A stretch of 64,000 nucleotides of DNA, taken from the NCBI GenBank assembly GCA_023213395.1, contig CM041465.1, forward strand, positions 244,225,741 through 244,289,740, in the 5' to 3' direction. The notes below the pieces were generated by a model. The model did not search any database. It was not told where the DNA came from and saw only the letters and a program-made list of their open reading frames with translations. The DNA comes from Cycas panzhihuaensis (taxonomy: Eukaryota; Cycadophyta). Shown here in pieces: positions 21,606 through 33,734 of this stretch (within the stretch, counting starts at the first letter, position 1; every line of letters starts with the position of its first letter). The translations under genes were made by a program, and so were the position numbers.

Positions 21606-24216
21606 TTTTTTTTGATAAGGTAAAATAATATTGAAGGGGTTTTAACTAGGTCCCCAAACCTCGTACATCAAAGTCCAGCTATACATGAGAAATGACCATG
21701 ACAAGCCCATGGCCTAGCCCAAATTAAGAGGGAATCCTCTCATTCAAACCTATCAGTCTCTCCCCTATGTGCATCAATCCTCACTAGTCTCAGTAATTCT
21801 TTCGGGAAGTCCGTCTTCCAAACCATAGTTCTCTTATTTGCCACAGCCTAATTTGCCAGCCAATCCGCAGCCGAGTTCCCTTCTCTATAGGTATGTTGAA
21901 ACTGTACTCCCTCTTTTGACTCCATTACCTCTTTCACATCTCTCACAATGTCTATATTGAACCATCCTGGTTCTGTTTCCCCTCTTAAACAGCTTATCAC
22001 ATACAAGGAGTCGCCTTCGACGACCACCTTCTGGTCTCCCTCCTCGTGCACCAAAGCAACCACCCTATGCATGGCCCTCACCTCTGCTCTTTGGTTTGTT
22101 TGGGTACCCATATATTCCACAAAAGCCCATCTCAGGTTCCCCAAATGGTCCCTGCAGAGACCTCCCCCTCTCGCCTCTCCAGGGTTGCCTTTAGCTGCAC
22201 CATCGAAATTAATTTTTACCCAAGTTATATCCGGGGGGGTCCATTTAATAGCTGGCCTTCCCGATCTACCTTGCTTCGGGATACCCACCCCCCAGTCCTC
22301 TAATATGCCTTCTTCCCCTTTGGGCACCTTGTCCTCCTTCGGAGGAATCAGCATTTCAGATATACCCTTCCTGATCACTGCCACCAAAATCTCTTTGTCT
22401 ATCTCCTTTCCTTCAAATATTCTCCTATTTCGTTCTTTCTAGATATTCCATGACCCAACTGGGAGGATCATCTTCTAGATATTAGACAATGTCTTACTCT
22501 TGAATGGAGACTTCCAAGCTATCCATTGGTCTCTAAGGCCTTTAGAGGAGACCCATGCTAAACCTAGCTTGTTCTAGATCTCACTCCAAATACCACTGAC
22601 ATAGGGGCAATGAATACATAGGTGGTCCAAAGTCTCTGCTTCCTCCTTGCAGAGGACGCACCTGTTCACTAGCTGGATATCCCTCTTCATGAGATTATCC
22701 ATTGTGAGGATTTTGTTTTGTAGGCAAAGCCACCAAAAAGCGACTATCTTCGGAAGAATCCTTAACTTCCATACCTCAGCCAGCATGTCATTTTTGAGCC
22801 AGCCCTCCCTATTGGCTAATATATTGTACCCATCTTTAACCATGTAAGATCCCTTTGACGACAAAGGCCATACCAGCGAATCCGGGCAAGAATGCTTTGG
22901 AATATATTGGTTATCCAAAACCACTTTCACCCTCTGAATCTCCTCCTCAAGGCCTTGCAAGCCCTCGAACGATGTCCAACATCTTTCTTTAAGCATACCA
23001 GTCCAGTAGTGCTTAACGAGGGTCCCAAATTTGTTCTCACATACCCTTTTCAAAGCACCTATATTAGACAAGTCCTCTAATTTAGCCGGACCGCACCATT
23101 TATCTTACCAAAACCTTATGCTTTCACCGTCCCCCAGCTTCCAACGCATACCATCCCTTAGAATGGAGCGCGAGGAGCATATAGCTCTCCAAATAGGGGA
23201 CCCCTCTGCATAAGGGGCATCCCCTAACAGAAAATGGTCATCCCTTAAATATTTCCTCGACAATATACTATCCCATATCGATCCAGTATCTTTGGAGAGT
23301 CTTTAGCCCATCTTGGCTAGAAGAGCTATGTTAAAGAGGCCCAGCCTTCTGACATTGAGACCACCCACCCACCTGGGCTTGCAGACTTTCTCCCAAGACA
23401 CTAGATGGAGTCTTTTTTTATCTTCCGCTCCGGACCATAGGAATCTCTTTATGATCCCCTCTAATATAGAGATGACCTTACCTGGCATCTTAAAAACTGA
23501 CATCTAGAAGACTGGGATGCTCTGGAGAGAGGCCACCACTAGCTAGATTTTACCGGCCCAGCTGAGATGTGCCCCTTTCCATCCAGCCAGTTTCTTGTTA
23601 AATCTGCTCACCACAGGGTCCCATAAGTTCTTTCCCATCTTCCCCATAAAGAGGGGCATACCCAGATATGAAATTGGGAGGGATCTTCTTGGTATTTCTA
23701 GAATTCTACTGATTCTTCTTTGTTGCCTATCCAATGTGTGAATAAAGAAAATAGAGCTTTTTTCCAAGTTGATTTTTTGGTTAGTTGCTTTTTCATATAT
23801 CTGGAGACCTTCTTTTAAGGCCTTAGCCTCTTCCACGGAAGCTTTGTTCATAAAGATATTATCATCCACAAACTGATGATAAACAACATTATCCAAGTTC
23901 GAAGATGCCTTCAGACTGGTTATCCATCCCAGCCTCTGAGCCTCCATAGTTGCTCTCCCTAGCAACTCAGCCATAATGATGAACAGAAAAGGGGAGAGGG
24001 GGTCCCCTTGTCTTAAACCCCTAAATCCAGGAGAAGGGGGTCGACTTCCCGTTTATGATCACCGAGTAGGAGACCCTGGAGATACAACACTTCATCCATT
24101 CCCTCCAGACCTCCCTGAAGCCGAAGGCTTTTAGGCATTCCAGTAAACAGTCCCAGGCCACCCAATCGTATGCCTTGGGCATGTCAGTCTTAATTATCAT
24201 GCCTGCTTCCTTACGA
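21606..24216 (-). mobile_element. LINE (L1-like), minus strand, 5'-truncated (LINE-1)
   Basis: The tail lies at the left: minus strand ...TTTTACCTTATC plus an A-run (T-run at 21605-21613). The 11-bp duplication CCTTTCATCCT flanks it at 21595-21605 and 24217-24227. It is truncated inside the RT domain, so endonuclease and ORF1 are missing; 5' truncation is typical of target-primed reverse transcription. Removing it joins the copia-2 readings MRMKG and VLYVI. It shares RT, RNase H and the 3' end ACCTTATxAAAA with LINE-2 at about 33735-39945, so both belong to one family. Its longer open frames suggest it is younger than LINE-2. Confidence 0.93.
21848..24216 (-). pseudogene. LINE-1 ORF2 (RT, zinc-binding domain, RNase H), truncated
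   Basis: From the 5' side: GMIIKTDMPKAYDWVAW (about 24200-24150; family KxDxxKAYDxVxW), then MAELLGRA and HQFVDDNIF (catalytic FVDD, about 23863), KINLEKSS and ISYLGMPLF. The thumb/connection reads GGLNVRRLGLFNIALLAKM (about 23365-23310). The zf-RVT domain reads CVLCKEEAETLDHLCIHCPY (about 22660-22600). The C-terminal RNase H (22387-21848) reads KINFDGAAKGNPGEARGG, NQRAEVRAM, VVVEGDSLYVI and GNSAADWLAN, with all four acidic residues present. Its GNPG loop is the archaeal-type RNase H of plant L1 elements. Stops and shifts lie at about 22440-22570, 23072-23300 and 23500-24020. Confidence 0.9.
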
Positions 24217-24227
24217 CCTTTCATCCT

Positions 24228-24970
24228 CATCAAAGATAACTGTAAACATATTTTCCTTAATTAAGATATGAATAAAAGATTCTTTTTAAACCTTGGTACA
24301 TAGAGGACTTCACAATTTTTTTTAAGTTTATCATTGATTAAGATTGCAATTATTTCTTTACCTTTAATTTGCAAAGGAAAGTTGTTACTAAGCTTAATAG
24401 TTTTGTTGAGAAAATATGGTTTCAACATCTCAAACTAGTTTTTTCTCCCTATCATGTTTACATAGACACTCTAGAGTCTATATATTAATCTTCATCATTA
24501 TAAGTGTGCATGGATAAGGATTTGATAAAAGAAATATTTTCATCTTTTTCTTCAAGTTGTTCATTACTATAATTACCTTCTATTCTCTTCCCTCTCTAAA
24601 TTTTAACTCTTCTTTGAGAACAATAGTTCAAAGAATGTCATGATCTCTTACAATAATAATAGTTTAGTAAATTATAAGTTTTACAATTATTAATAAAGTG
24701 AATGTAACTTTCACAATAAAAGCAGACTCTAAATTTTGAAGAGAAAGATCTACCTGTCCCTTCTAACACCTATGAGTTCTAACCCATCCTTTTAAAGGCC
24801 ATATAGATCTATTACAATTTAACTATAATTCTTATCTATCCTCTAGTTGATCTACTTCTCACTCTTATTGTGCTTCTAAAGTGACCTATGCTTCTTAGAC
24901 TTAGCCTTGAAAGAAAGGCTTCTTCTATTTCATTCATGGATGATGCCATGTGGGGTATCCTTAAATAATA
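24228..24970 (-). pseudogene. copia-2 Gag end and pre-integrase region
   Basis: A zinc knuckle CFYCESYIHFINNC (CX2CX4HX4C, complete) lies at 24681-24727 on the minus strand. A linker follows, then the pre-integrase block CEVLYVPRFKKNLLFIS (about 24320-24270; family VLYVPxLKKNLLSVS). After the LINE is removed this continues into VLYVI, a stop, KEIEIDNLYKLISTPI (about 21585-21525). An Arg/Ser-rich stretch precedes the knuckle (about 24900-24840). The N-terminal Gag core was not found. The region is broken by stops. Confidence 0.8.
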
Positions 24971-25630
24971 TTGACTATTATATATTTATAGGTTATAGTA
25001 ATATGTGTATAACCAAGCCTTCCTATTAGACTTAGTCAACTATTAGGATTAATAGCAATAGGTTTTCCATCTCCTATTAGCATGAAACTTTAGGATCACC
25101 ATTGGGAACATATATCAGATACTTGAAGTTCCTTGCATTACTCAACTTTTTGTCTTGGGTGTGCTAGGTAAGATCAATCAAGATCATGCCCAAGTAATGA
25201 CTTTTTTCAACAAGATGGAATATGAAGCCATAAAGGATTGACCATTTCTACTTTCTTAAGTGTTGAGGATATTCCACTAGCATAAAAACTTATTACATGT
25301 CTTATGTTATTTAGAATTACTCTATTAGATCTATAAAAAGTTCCTAGATAAATGGATAGGGATGATCTCTCACTATGAAGTAAGTGATCAATTTGGTTGA
25401 GCATTTGTTATTATAGCCAACATAAGGCTATAATTAAATAAGCTTCACTTGGTTGGATCTAGGGTATTTTTATATTGTTTAATCCTCTAATATTAGTTCT
25501 TTAACTATTTTCCTATGATGTGGGCTCATGATGGCCTAAGACTTTTGGACATTGATGGCCTAGAGATCCATTAATGGCCTTCTTAATTCCATAGAAAAAG
25601 ACCTATGCTCCCTAAGTGGACATATTAAGT

Positions 25631-25633
<3 letters not shown>
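24971..25633. other. unassigned AT-rich stretch between copia-2 and the microsatellite
   Basis: No family motif on either strand. It could hold the remaining copia-2 leader or LTR, but no partner repeat is visible in the window. A 65-codon minus frame at 25207-25404 matches nothing I recognise. Confidence 0.4.
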
Positions 25634-25703
<70 letters not shown>

Positions 25704-25710
25704 TATATAT
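25634..25710. repeat. (AT)n microsatellite
   Basis: About 75 bp of nearly pure AT dinucleotide with one G near 25702, ending exactly where the chromovirus LTR begins. Confidence 0.97.
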
Positions 25711-26083
25711 CGGTAGGATACCACTCTTTAATAATAATTGCACGCTAATATAATAAGTAAATAACTCCAAAAAGAGCACTTATATTGCAACACCCTTCAA
25801 GGGGGCAATCTCCTAATTACATGTAATAATAATGACATTTAAGATACCATACTCTAAGGATTACATAAATATATATATGGATCTATGCTAACTACACAAC
25901 CTCCTTCTTATGCATGTAGGATATTACATGAGTATATATTGTGCTCAATGACCACTGCACAACCTTCTACTTATGTATGCGGGATATTAAGAAAAGGGAA
26001 GAAATAGAAGATATAAGAGAGAGAAGAAGTAGAAGATATAAGAGAATATAAGAGAAGGTAAGTTAGGGGTTGGATCTCTAACA
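25711..26083 (-). repeat. 3' LTR of gypsy-2 (373 bp)
   Basis: Similar to 31418-31765 throughout. On the plus strand it starts CGGTAGGATACC and ends GGATCTCTAACA. It carries an extra AGAGAGAAGAAGTAGAAGAT-type repeat near 26015-26040 that the other LTR lacks. Confidence 0.94.
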
Positions 26084-26104
26084 AAATCCCCCCCTTAAAA
26101 AAGA

Positions 26105-26295
26105 TTTGCTCTCAAATCTTGGTGATCTTAGGTTGCTCTAGGACAAATTGCTCATTCTCCCAGGTTGCATCTTCTCGTAAAAGTTGTTTCCATTTGATGA
26201 GATACTTAATAATTTGCCTAGATTGTAGATGTCAAATTCTTTAGTCAATGATATATTCTAGAATGAGTTGAAGTTTCCCCTCCTCATTTAAGATA
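26105..26295 (-). pseudogene. chromodomain at the C-terminus of gypsy-2 integrase
   Basis: Minus-strand reading LILEYIID, stop, then QSRQIIKYLIKWKQLLREDA and TWENEQFVLEQPKI. This fits the chromodomain core (xxxxLxxxEYLVKWKGxxxxExTWExxxxL), with Tyr, Trp and the TWE motif visible. In chromoviruses this domain binds modified histone H3 and guides integration to heterochromatin (family knowledge). It ends just before the purine tract. Confidence 0.87.
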
Positions 26296-26329
26296 GGTAA
26301 TTCTTTTTGAACTTGTACTTGTTACCTAA

Positions 26330-27330
26330 TTACCCTCTTGAGACATGAAATATGAAAGACATTATGGATCCTTGATAGTAGTGGTAAGTCTAAGGCATAT
26401 GCAACTTTACCAATCTTCTTGAGATTTTTGTAAGGCCCATAAAATAGAGGTTGTAATTTATATTACCCATATTGTTTGAGAGATGTCTACTTGTACAGTT
26501 TCAACCATAAGTATACCTAGTCACTTAGTTAAAATGCTCGTTCACTTTGCCTTTTATCTGCCTATTATTTCATCCAACGTTCAAATTTTCCTTAAGTAGC
26601 TTAAGAATCTGTGTTGTTTGTTGGATGTGGTCCTTAACTACTTGAACCTTAGAACTTATTATGGCATAGTTCTTAAGTGTAGGTGGTTCATAGCCATATA
26701 ATGCTTAGAATAGAGTCATTCCTATTAATGCATGATATATTATATTATACCATCATCCTGCTAAAGGAAGCTAATGATGCCACTAGGCCTACTTATTTAA
26801 AGCATAATAACAAAGGTATCCTTTAAGACACTTATTAACCACCTCAGTTTGTCCATCTATTTATGGATGGTAGGATGAGCTCATTAACAATTTAGTACCA
26901 AGTAGATGGAAGAGTTCTATCTAGAAATTGCTAGTAAACTTGGGGTCCTAATCACTGACTATGCATTTGGGCATGCCATACAACTTATGTATGACATTTA
27001 AAAAGATCTTAATAATTTGTTTTACCTTATATGTGGCTTGAATATCACAAAAATGAGTATATTTGTTTAGCCTATCAACAACCACTAGTATAACATCTTT
27101 TCCTTCTGACTTGGGCAGACCCATGATGAAGTCCATAGAAATGTCTTCCCATCATTGATTTGGTATGGGAAGGGGTTGTAGCAATCTTGGAGACTTGATT
27201 ATTTCTATCTTATATCATTGACAAATTTCACATGAGAAAACACATCTCTTTTACATCTCATTTTTGTCCCTTCCAAAAGAAAGACTATTTTAAGTGGTGG
27301 TATGTTTGTAGGAACCCTGAGTGACTTGCT
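26330..27330 (-). pseudogene. int: gypsy-2 integrase
   Basis: Minus-strand readings: CVFSCEICQ at the zinc-binding part (about 27245), WEDISMDFIMGLPKSEGKD (first Asp, about 27150-27095), VVVDRLNKYTHF, YGMPKCIVSD, a stop, DPKFTSNF (second Asp, about 26955) and MDGQTEVVNKCLKGYL (third Glu, about 26860). All three catalytic acidic residues are still present, unlike gypsy-1. The open piece 26948-27136 is the longest. Stops interrupt it elsewhere. Confidence 0.88.
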
Positions 27331-27639
27331 ATTGGAGAGACACGTACATCATGTAAAATTTGCTTCTTGAGGCTAGAGTAAGAGCATATATATATTTGAT
27401 TCTTATACTAGAGAATATTTGTAGACCATGTATAATGGGTTGAATACCCTACTCCAGCTTGAAGGTCTTGAATGATCTACTTTGTAAAGGAGTCCTGATC
27501 CTATTCTTGCTTGGCAACCACTATCTAAGAGGGATTGACTATAGTGATAAAATATAGTGTAGAGCCTTTTTCCTTATGAGATAAAGCATTAGAAACTATA
27601 TTATCCTTGACTTTTTTATATATGATTTCAAAGTTAAAA

Positions 27640-28770
27640 GCTTACATTTTGGTGACCCATTTTTATTGTTCCTTAGATGTTGTCCTTTGAGATAGGAAAT
27701 ATTTTAAGCTATCATGGCCTGATTTAATTTGGAAATGTGTTCCCAATAAATACTGTCATCATTTTCTAACTACATAGAGAATTACTAGAATCTTGTTCTA
27801 ATAGGTAGATTTGACCTATACCTTGGGTGTAAGTTGATGACTTTCAAAGGCTAAAGGTTTCTCTTCTTGTATTAAGACTACTCTAATGCCTTGCCCTAAT
27901 GCATCACATTCAATGGTGAAGTTCTTTGTAAAATGTGGTGTTGCAAGGACTGGTATAGTAGTTAAAGCCACCTTTAAGTGTTCAAATACTTCAGAAGCCT
28001 TATCATTCCAATGAAAATAATCCTTTTTTAACAAGTTGATTAAAGAGGAAGCAATCCTTGCATAGCCCTAAACAAACTTTTCATAATACCTTGTGATTCC
28101 TAAGAATCCATGGAGGCCCTTGACATTTTTGGGTTTAGGCCAGTTCATGATAACTGTAATTTTCTTAGGATTCACCTTAACTCCTTATTGAGAGATAATA
28201 TAGCCCAAATATTCTATTTTTATTTGCCCAAATTAACATTTTGATTTTTTTGCATAAAGTTAGTTGTCTACAAGCACCTATAATGCCTTATTTATATGCT
28301 GAAGATGGTTTTCCCATGTACGACTAAAGATTAGAATGTCATAAAAAAAGACTAACATGAACTTCCTTAAGTAAGGCCAAAAGAGTTTGTTCATGAGTCC
28401 TTGAAAGGTGGATGAGGCATTAATCAAGCCAAATAGCATGACCAAAATTTCATAATATCCTTCATGTGTATAAAATATAATTTTATGAACATCCTCTACC
28501 TTGATCCTGATTTGATGGTATCCTGATTGCAAGTTCAATGATGTGAACAACATTGCTCTATGGAGTTCATCCAAGAGTTTATTGATGACTGGTATAGGAA
28601 ATTTATCCTTGATGGTTATATTATTAAGCACATGGTAGTCTAGACATATGTAAAATTAGCCATACTTTTTTCTTATTAAAATCACTCAAGAAAAAAAAAA
28701 TACTTATACTTTTCCTAATAGTACCACCATTAAGGAGTTCTTGAATTAGTCATTCAATTTTATTCTTTTG
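27640..28770 (-). pseudogene. pol: gypsy-2 reverse transcriptase and RNase H
   Basis: Minus-strand readings: MLNNITIKDKFPIPVINKLL (28631-28570), ELHRAMLFTSLNLQSGYHQI (family FTKLDLRSGYHQIR; Asp reads Asn), YYEILVMLFGLINASSTFQ (family YEFLVMPFGLTNAPATFQ) and VFFYDILIFS (about 28345), where the YxDD motif has its first Asp changed to Tyr. RNase H at 28034-27816 reads FHWNDKASEVFEHLKVALTT, then FTIECDALGQGIRVVLIQEE with the catalytic Asp kept. The RT is catalytically dead by the motif change and carries stops. Confidence 0.9.
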
Positions 28771-29339
28771 CTGGTAGGGATACTGGTATAGTCAAATACA
28801 AGGAGGATTGCTTCTAACTACCAGGTCAATGCTATGATCTTGTTCACGTACTGGGGGAAGACCTTGAGGAATATCTTGAAAGACTTGGTTGTGATGGTGA
28901 ATTACCAATTTTAAGTCATTTGGTATACCATCATCTTAGAGAATGTCCCCTTCTATTGGAAGTTCTTAACCTTCTAGAGCATAACATTTGGCAATGATTT
29001 CTATACCACCCTTTTTAATAAGCCTCTCTATATGGTGTGAGTTGATGATTTTGGTTGGAGGAGGAATGATCCCATTCAATTAATAGTCAATTCCTTCATA
29101 AGTAAATCAGATGAAGAGCTCTTACATACTTAGTTGAATGGTCCCTAGTGGTTTGAGCCATTGTACCCCTAATACAACATGAACTCCTCCAATGGGAAGG
29201 GAATACATAGAAGTAGAGAGGTGATAGTCACCCATTTGCAACTTGATGTTGTGATATTTTCCCGCATAAGTGAGTGACTCTCCATTAGCCACTATAACAT
29301 GGAAATTTTTGACAAGATATAGAAAATAGTTGAGTTCTT

Positions 29340-30500
29340 CAGTAAGTTTTTAATTAATGAAATTGTGGGTGCTCCCAAAACCTATAAGGACAACCACATT
29401 CCTTTTCTTAATGTACCTAATAAGTTTGAGTTTCTGAGGGGCTACAATTCTAGCTAGGGCATGTATAGATATAGTAGTAATATCTTCTTCTTCCTCCTTA
29501 AGTGGGTTACAATCATTATTTTCTAACTCTAATGAGACTTCCTCTATTGGTTCATCATCTTGGACATCCTCAATTATGAATAAGCATCGTTTAGGACACT
29601 TATGATCTTTATTCCACTTTTGGTTATAACAAAAACATAACTCTTTTAATCGTTTCTCATCCATCTATTGGGAAGTCATTTGTTGCACACCAAGAACATG
29701 AAATTATGGTCACTTTTCTAAGAATGTTTATTAGAGGGGTTAGGATGTCTTATTTTTTTCTTTAATATGTCAAGCAAAACTAATAGTTATAGAGATGTTA
29801 TCAGGTTTTAAGAGTCACAACTTATGTCTGATGTCATCTCGTAACCCACCAATGTACAACTAAAGTAATTTATTTTGACAAACACCATCAACCCTTACAG
29901 AGAGATGTTGGTATTCTATTGTATAAGCTAAAATAGTCCCCTTCTATCTGACTTTATCTAATTGGTTAAAGTGGTCATAATCCCAGGTACTATCATATTG
30001 AGCTATAAGATCCTTGACAAAACCCTCCTATTGATAACTAAGCCCACTAGTTATTTTCATAACCTATTAGTACCATTGGTAGGGTTCAATTTCCATGTGT
30101 AGAGAAGCAAGAGGGATCTTCTTATCTACTAGAACTTGATGAAGAGAAAAGTATTATTCTATTTGGGTTATTTAGGTACTACATCTGTGCCATTGAACTT
30201 CTTGATATCTACCTTAGGAAGGAAGTATAGATGGAAGTGTCTACCATCATTACCTTCATCTTCTTTATCGATGTGACCCCCACCTATGTAAGTAGTATCA
30301 TCAAAGTCAATCTTTTCTTCCTTAAAAAGTATCATGGATGTTAGCTCTAGTATTACTACTTCAAAATTTTCATTGAAGTCATTTTGGATTTGTAATATAT
30401 ATCTATTTGAAGTTATGTGACAACATCATTGAGATCTTGAGTCTAACTTGGGTTCATCTTAAGGGCCATTTATTCACAAGACCTAAGTTGAATCCTAGAT
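29340..30500 (-). pseudogene. gag: gypsy-2 Gag, zinc knuckle and protease start
   Basis: The minus strand from about 30230 reads VDIKKFNGTDVV, the usual start of the chromovirus Gag core, then heavily broken Gag blocks. The open piece 29664-29350 carries CFCYNQKWNKDHKC (zinc knuckle, C...C...H...C with one Cys displaced). After an acidic linker it reaches the protease start VVVLIGFGSTHNFIN (family VLIDSGSTHNFI). The catalytic Asp position reads Gly. Confidence 0.8.
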
Positions 30501-31404
30501 GGTAAATATGGATGAAAAGGATTTGACAGGATATCTATAGACTATTATCCCCAATATTTTATAATGAGGCAATATGGATTTTTTCTTTTGCTTTTTTGTT
30601 TTTTGCTTCTTTTTTTCTTTTTTCTTATTATTTTTTTATTTTTTGATTTTTACTTTTTGCTTTTCTATTTTTTGGTCATTAGTTGGTTGACTGACTATGT
30701 ACGCATAAGCTAATGACAAACTGGCTAGACATACTAGATTTAACAAATTGATGATGATTGACTCACTAGCTGACTAGGTGCATACAAACCACTAATACGC
30801 TGACTAGGTACACTAGGTATGGGCTTGTCTGGTTTGTAGGCCCTCTAATATATTGATCCCTATCATAAATAGTATGAACTTATATAGGTAAACACTCTAT
30901 TCTATAGTTGTATTACCCCATCTCTAGGGTATGTGGAGAGTAACTTTTTGAGGCTAACTACTTACCAGTGTACTATAAATTGTAGACGATTAATAGGTTT
31001 CCTATGGTTACTTATACTAGGAAGGCCTATCTAGGGGGTCCTCCTATATACTCGCAAGGACATGGAGGCGCAATTCTGTAGCCAAGTTCTATTTAAGGCT
31101 TAATTCAAGAGTGTGATCTCTAGTCTTTCATACAAGGGATGAAAAATCCATAATACACTTAGCCCAAAATAATAGATCCTTGTGATATTTATAGACCCCC
31201 AGCAAAAGGTTTCTATTTAAATGCAAAAGAAAGCTACTTGATGGCAGTGTTAAGGTAGCTCCCTAATTGCAGTGTTGTCTACCCCCAGAAAAGCAAAGTA
31301 ACTAAGCAAAAATTAAATGAGAATAGGTATTGATGAGAAAAAAATGATGGAAAAAAATTGATTATTTAGTACCTTTGACTCTCCCACAAGAAATAGATTA
31401 CCTA
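30501..31404 (-). other. gypsy-2 leader (between primer site and gag)
   Basis: No coding motif. It holds a 100-base T-rich tract (30565-30665; A-rich on the element's own strand) and a CTGACTAGGT-type degenerate repeat (30680-30815). The stretch 30850-31230 is clearly similar to 40450-40835 in gypsy-3. Confidence 0.6.
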
Positions 31405-31417
31405 TTATGATACCACT

Positions 31418-31763
31418 TGGTAGGATACCACTCTTTAATGATAATTTCACACCAATATAATAAGCAAATAACTCCAAAAATAGCACTTGTATTATAACAC
31501 CCTTCGAGGGGGAAACTTCCCAATTACATGTAATAATAATGATATTTAAGATACCATACTCTAAGAATTATATAAATATATATATGGATCTATGCTCACT
31601 ACACAACTTCCTCCTTATGCATATGGGATATTACATGAATATATATAGTGCTCAATGACCACTACACAACCTTCTACTTATGTATGTAGGATATTAAGAA
31701 AAGGGAAGAACTAGAAGATATAAGAGAATATAAGAGAAGGTAAGTTAGGGGTCGGATCCTTAA

Positions 31764-31765
<2 letters not shown>
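31418..31765 (-). repeat. 5' LTR of gypsy-2 (348 bp)
   Basis: On the plus strand it starts TGGTAGGATACC and ends GGATCCTTAACA. On the element's strand it is followed by AG and then TGGTATCATAATAGG, a degenerate tRNA-iMet primer site. The plus-strand right end runs straight into a CA repeat. Confidence 0.94.
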
Positions 31766-31977
<212 letters not shown>

Positions 31978-33734
31978 ACCCTTATAATGGGATTTATTAA
32001 GACTCTAATATAAAGGAGAAGGATTTAACAAGAGGAGATATATATGCTAGTAATGATAAAGGAGGAGATGAGAATATCATAGGTGCTAGTGATGATGCTA
32101 ACATTGGTGTTAGGGCCCAAGGAGGTTAGGATTCTCCTTAACTAAGATATGAGAGAGTAGTACCTAGTTTACTACTTATAGGATTTCAATTAGAGGGTAA
32201 GAAGGGGCCCCTCATAAAGGGTGATGATAGTGAAGGAGATATAAATTTTCTTACCATTTCCCATCTTCATACTTTCATTTAATTTGTAGTTATATTTACT
32301 ATTTCCCTCCATAATATTACTTATTAGGTCACTTTATTTTATGGTTGTAGATCTAGATATGTTGACTATTAACTTTATCTAGCAGGTAATCAATTACATT
32401 CTTCTAGAGGTCTATAGGAAGGGATAACCCTTAGTAGTGATAGTCTATCCTCATGCTGCCATATTTATCCTATTGATATGGGCCTTTAAGTTATAGATAA
32501 AAAATAGGGGTATACTTACCCAACTTTAGGCATAGCTTGAGATATTATATATATAACTAATAAGCCCCTTAGCTACATCACCATTAGTAGGTCCTATGGA
32601 TATGAAGAACCTTTGCTAACTTAAGGCATATGTTATTGTGTTATAAGTAGAGGCTCATTTACTAATCTAGGAGATGGATAAAGTTATGACAAAGAGGATC
32701 TATATGATGAGGATAATTTCCACTAGCTTTAAAGGTATAGGTAGCATAAATGAAGTTGGTTTACGTAAGTGGTATTAGAGTTCATAATCAAGTAAGTTAG
32801 GCTTTGATAACTTGCCATTCTTTCTTGAAGAGCCTATGAAAGCATGATGGTGGATCCCATACCTGGGGGGATCCACTAGAGGATAAAAGGGGTTTGAGAG
32901 ATGTATTTTTAGGAAAGGTAATTCTACTCTTTGAGATTTTAGGTGTGTGATTTACAGCTCATTTTATGCATTTCATATATACTCATAAAAGCTTGAGCTT
33001 CCTTCATACTTTTTCAAATATACATTTTGCTATATGCGTATGTGTATATGTGTGTGTATGAAATATTAATTTGAGCTCTTCCATTTATAATATTTATTAT
33101 CATTATTGTCATTATTATTTATATTACTTTTTGAAACATGTATGTGCCTTGATTTAGTATTATTTGAGTAAGATTCATAAAATGATCATGTTTTTTGCCA
33201 TAAGCATTATAACGATAAGCTTATACGATCACTTGCATTTTATTTAGCATACACTCATGGTTTTGTATCAAACATTAGATTGATCATAAAGTAAGATTAT
33301 AGCTGAGTACTTTCTCTATTTAGATTTGGATCAAAAGTAGGGATGTTGATCTTATGGTGGAAAGGCGACTGCCTTAGTGGGTGACCTCCTAGGGATGCAT
33401 TACTTCCTTGGAAGGGAGGAGGAGCATTACCTATCATGTTTGATATCCCTATGCTTTGGGACTAAGGTTATAAAATATAATTGATTATATCGAGAATCTC
33501 TATTTTAGTGCTAGAAAAATATACTTTTATAGGAAGGCTAGCTATTTATATTTGAATGTTGTGTTTAAATTTCTCCAAGTCTTACTCTAGTTCAATAATC
33601 TTTCCTCCTCATGTAGGTGCCATAAAAAATACAGAATGGATTTAAAGAAGTGAGAATAGATAGAAATAAGGGGAAATATATGAAATAAGAAAGAGAATAA
33701 GAGAATGGGATTTAAGAAATAGGGAGATGTAATA
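31978..33734. other. unassigned sequence between the microsatellite and LINE-2
   Basis: About 1.75 kb without a recognisable domain on either strand. A TATA-like GGTTATAAAATATAA lies near 33468, and 33001-33060 has a short ATGTGTATG-type run. The minus frame 33587-33898 is open for 103 codons but hydrophobic and unlike any family I know. Part of this could be an old LTR whose partner is missing. Confidence 0.35.

Larger units (their letters stand above)
19420..24970 (-). mobile_element. Ty1/copia element, minus strand (copia-2), interrupted by a TRIM and a LINE
   Basis: Reading leftwards: Gag zinc knuckle (24681-24727), pre-integrase (24440-24228, then 21594-21430 beyond the LINE), integrase (about 21360-20600) and RT (about 20260-20137, then 19768-19420 beyond the TRIM). 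Gag, integrase, then RT is the copia order. No LTR was identified: the left end meets copia-1 near 19400, and the right end is lost in unassigned sequence after about 24970. Removing the TRIM and the LINE, with one copy of each target duplication, restores a continuous copia reading at both sites. Confidence 0.82.

Noticed and set aside
21948-23213. Plus-strand frames of 60-164 codons opposite LINE-1
   Set aside because: Complement of the LINE RT, zf-RVT and RNase H domains, which are clearly readable on the minus strand.
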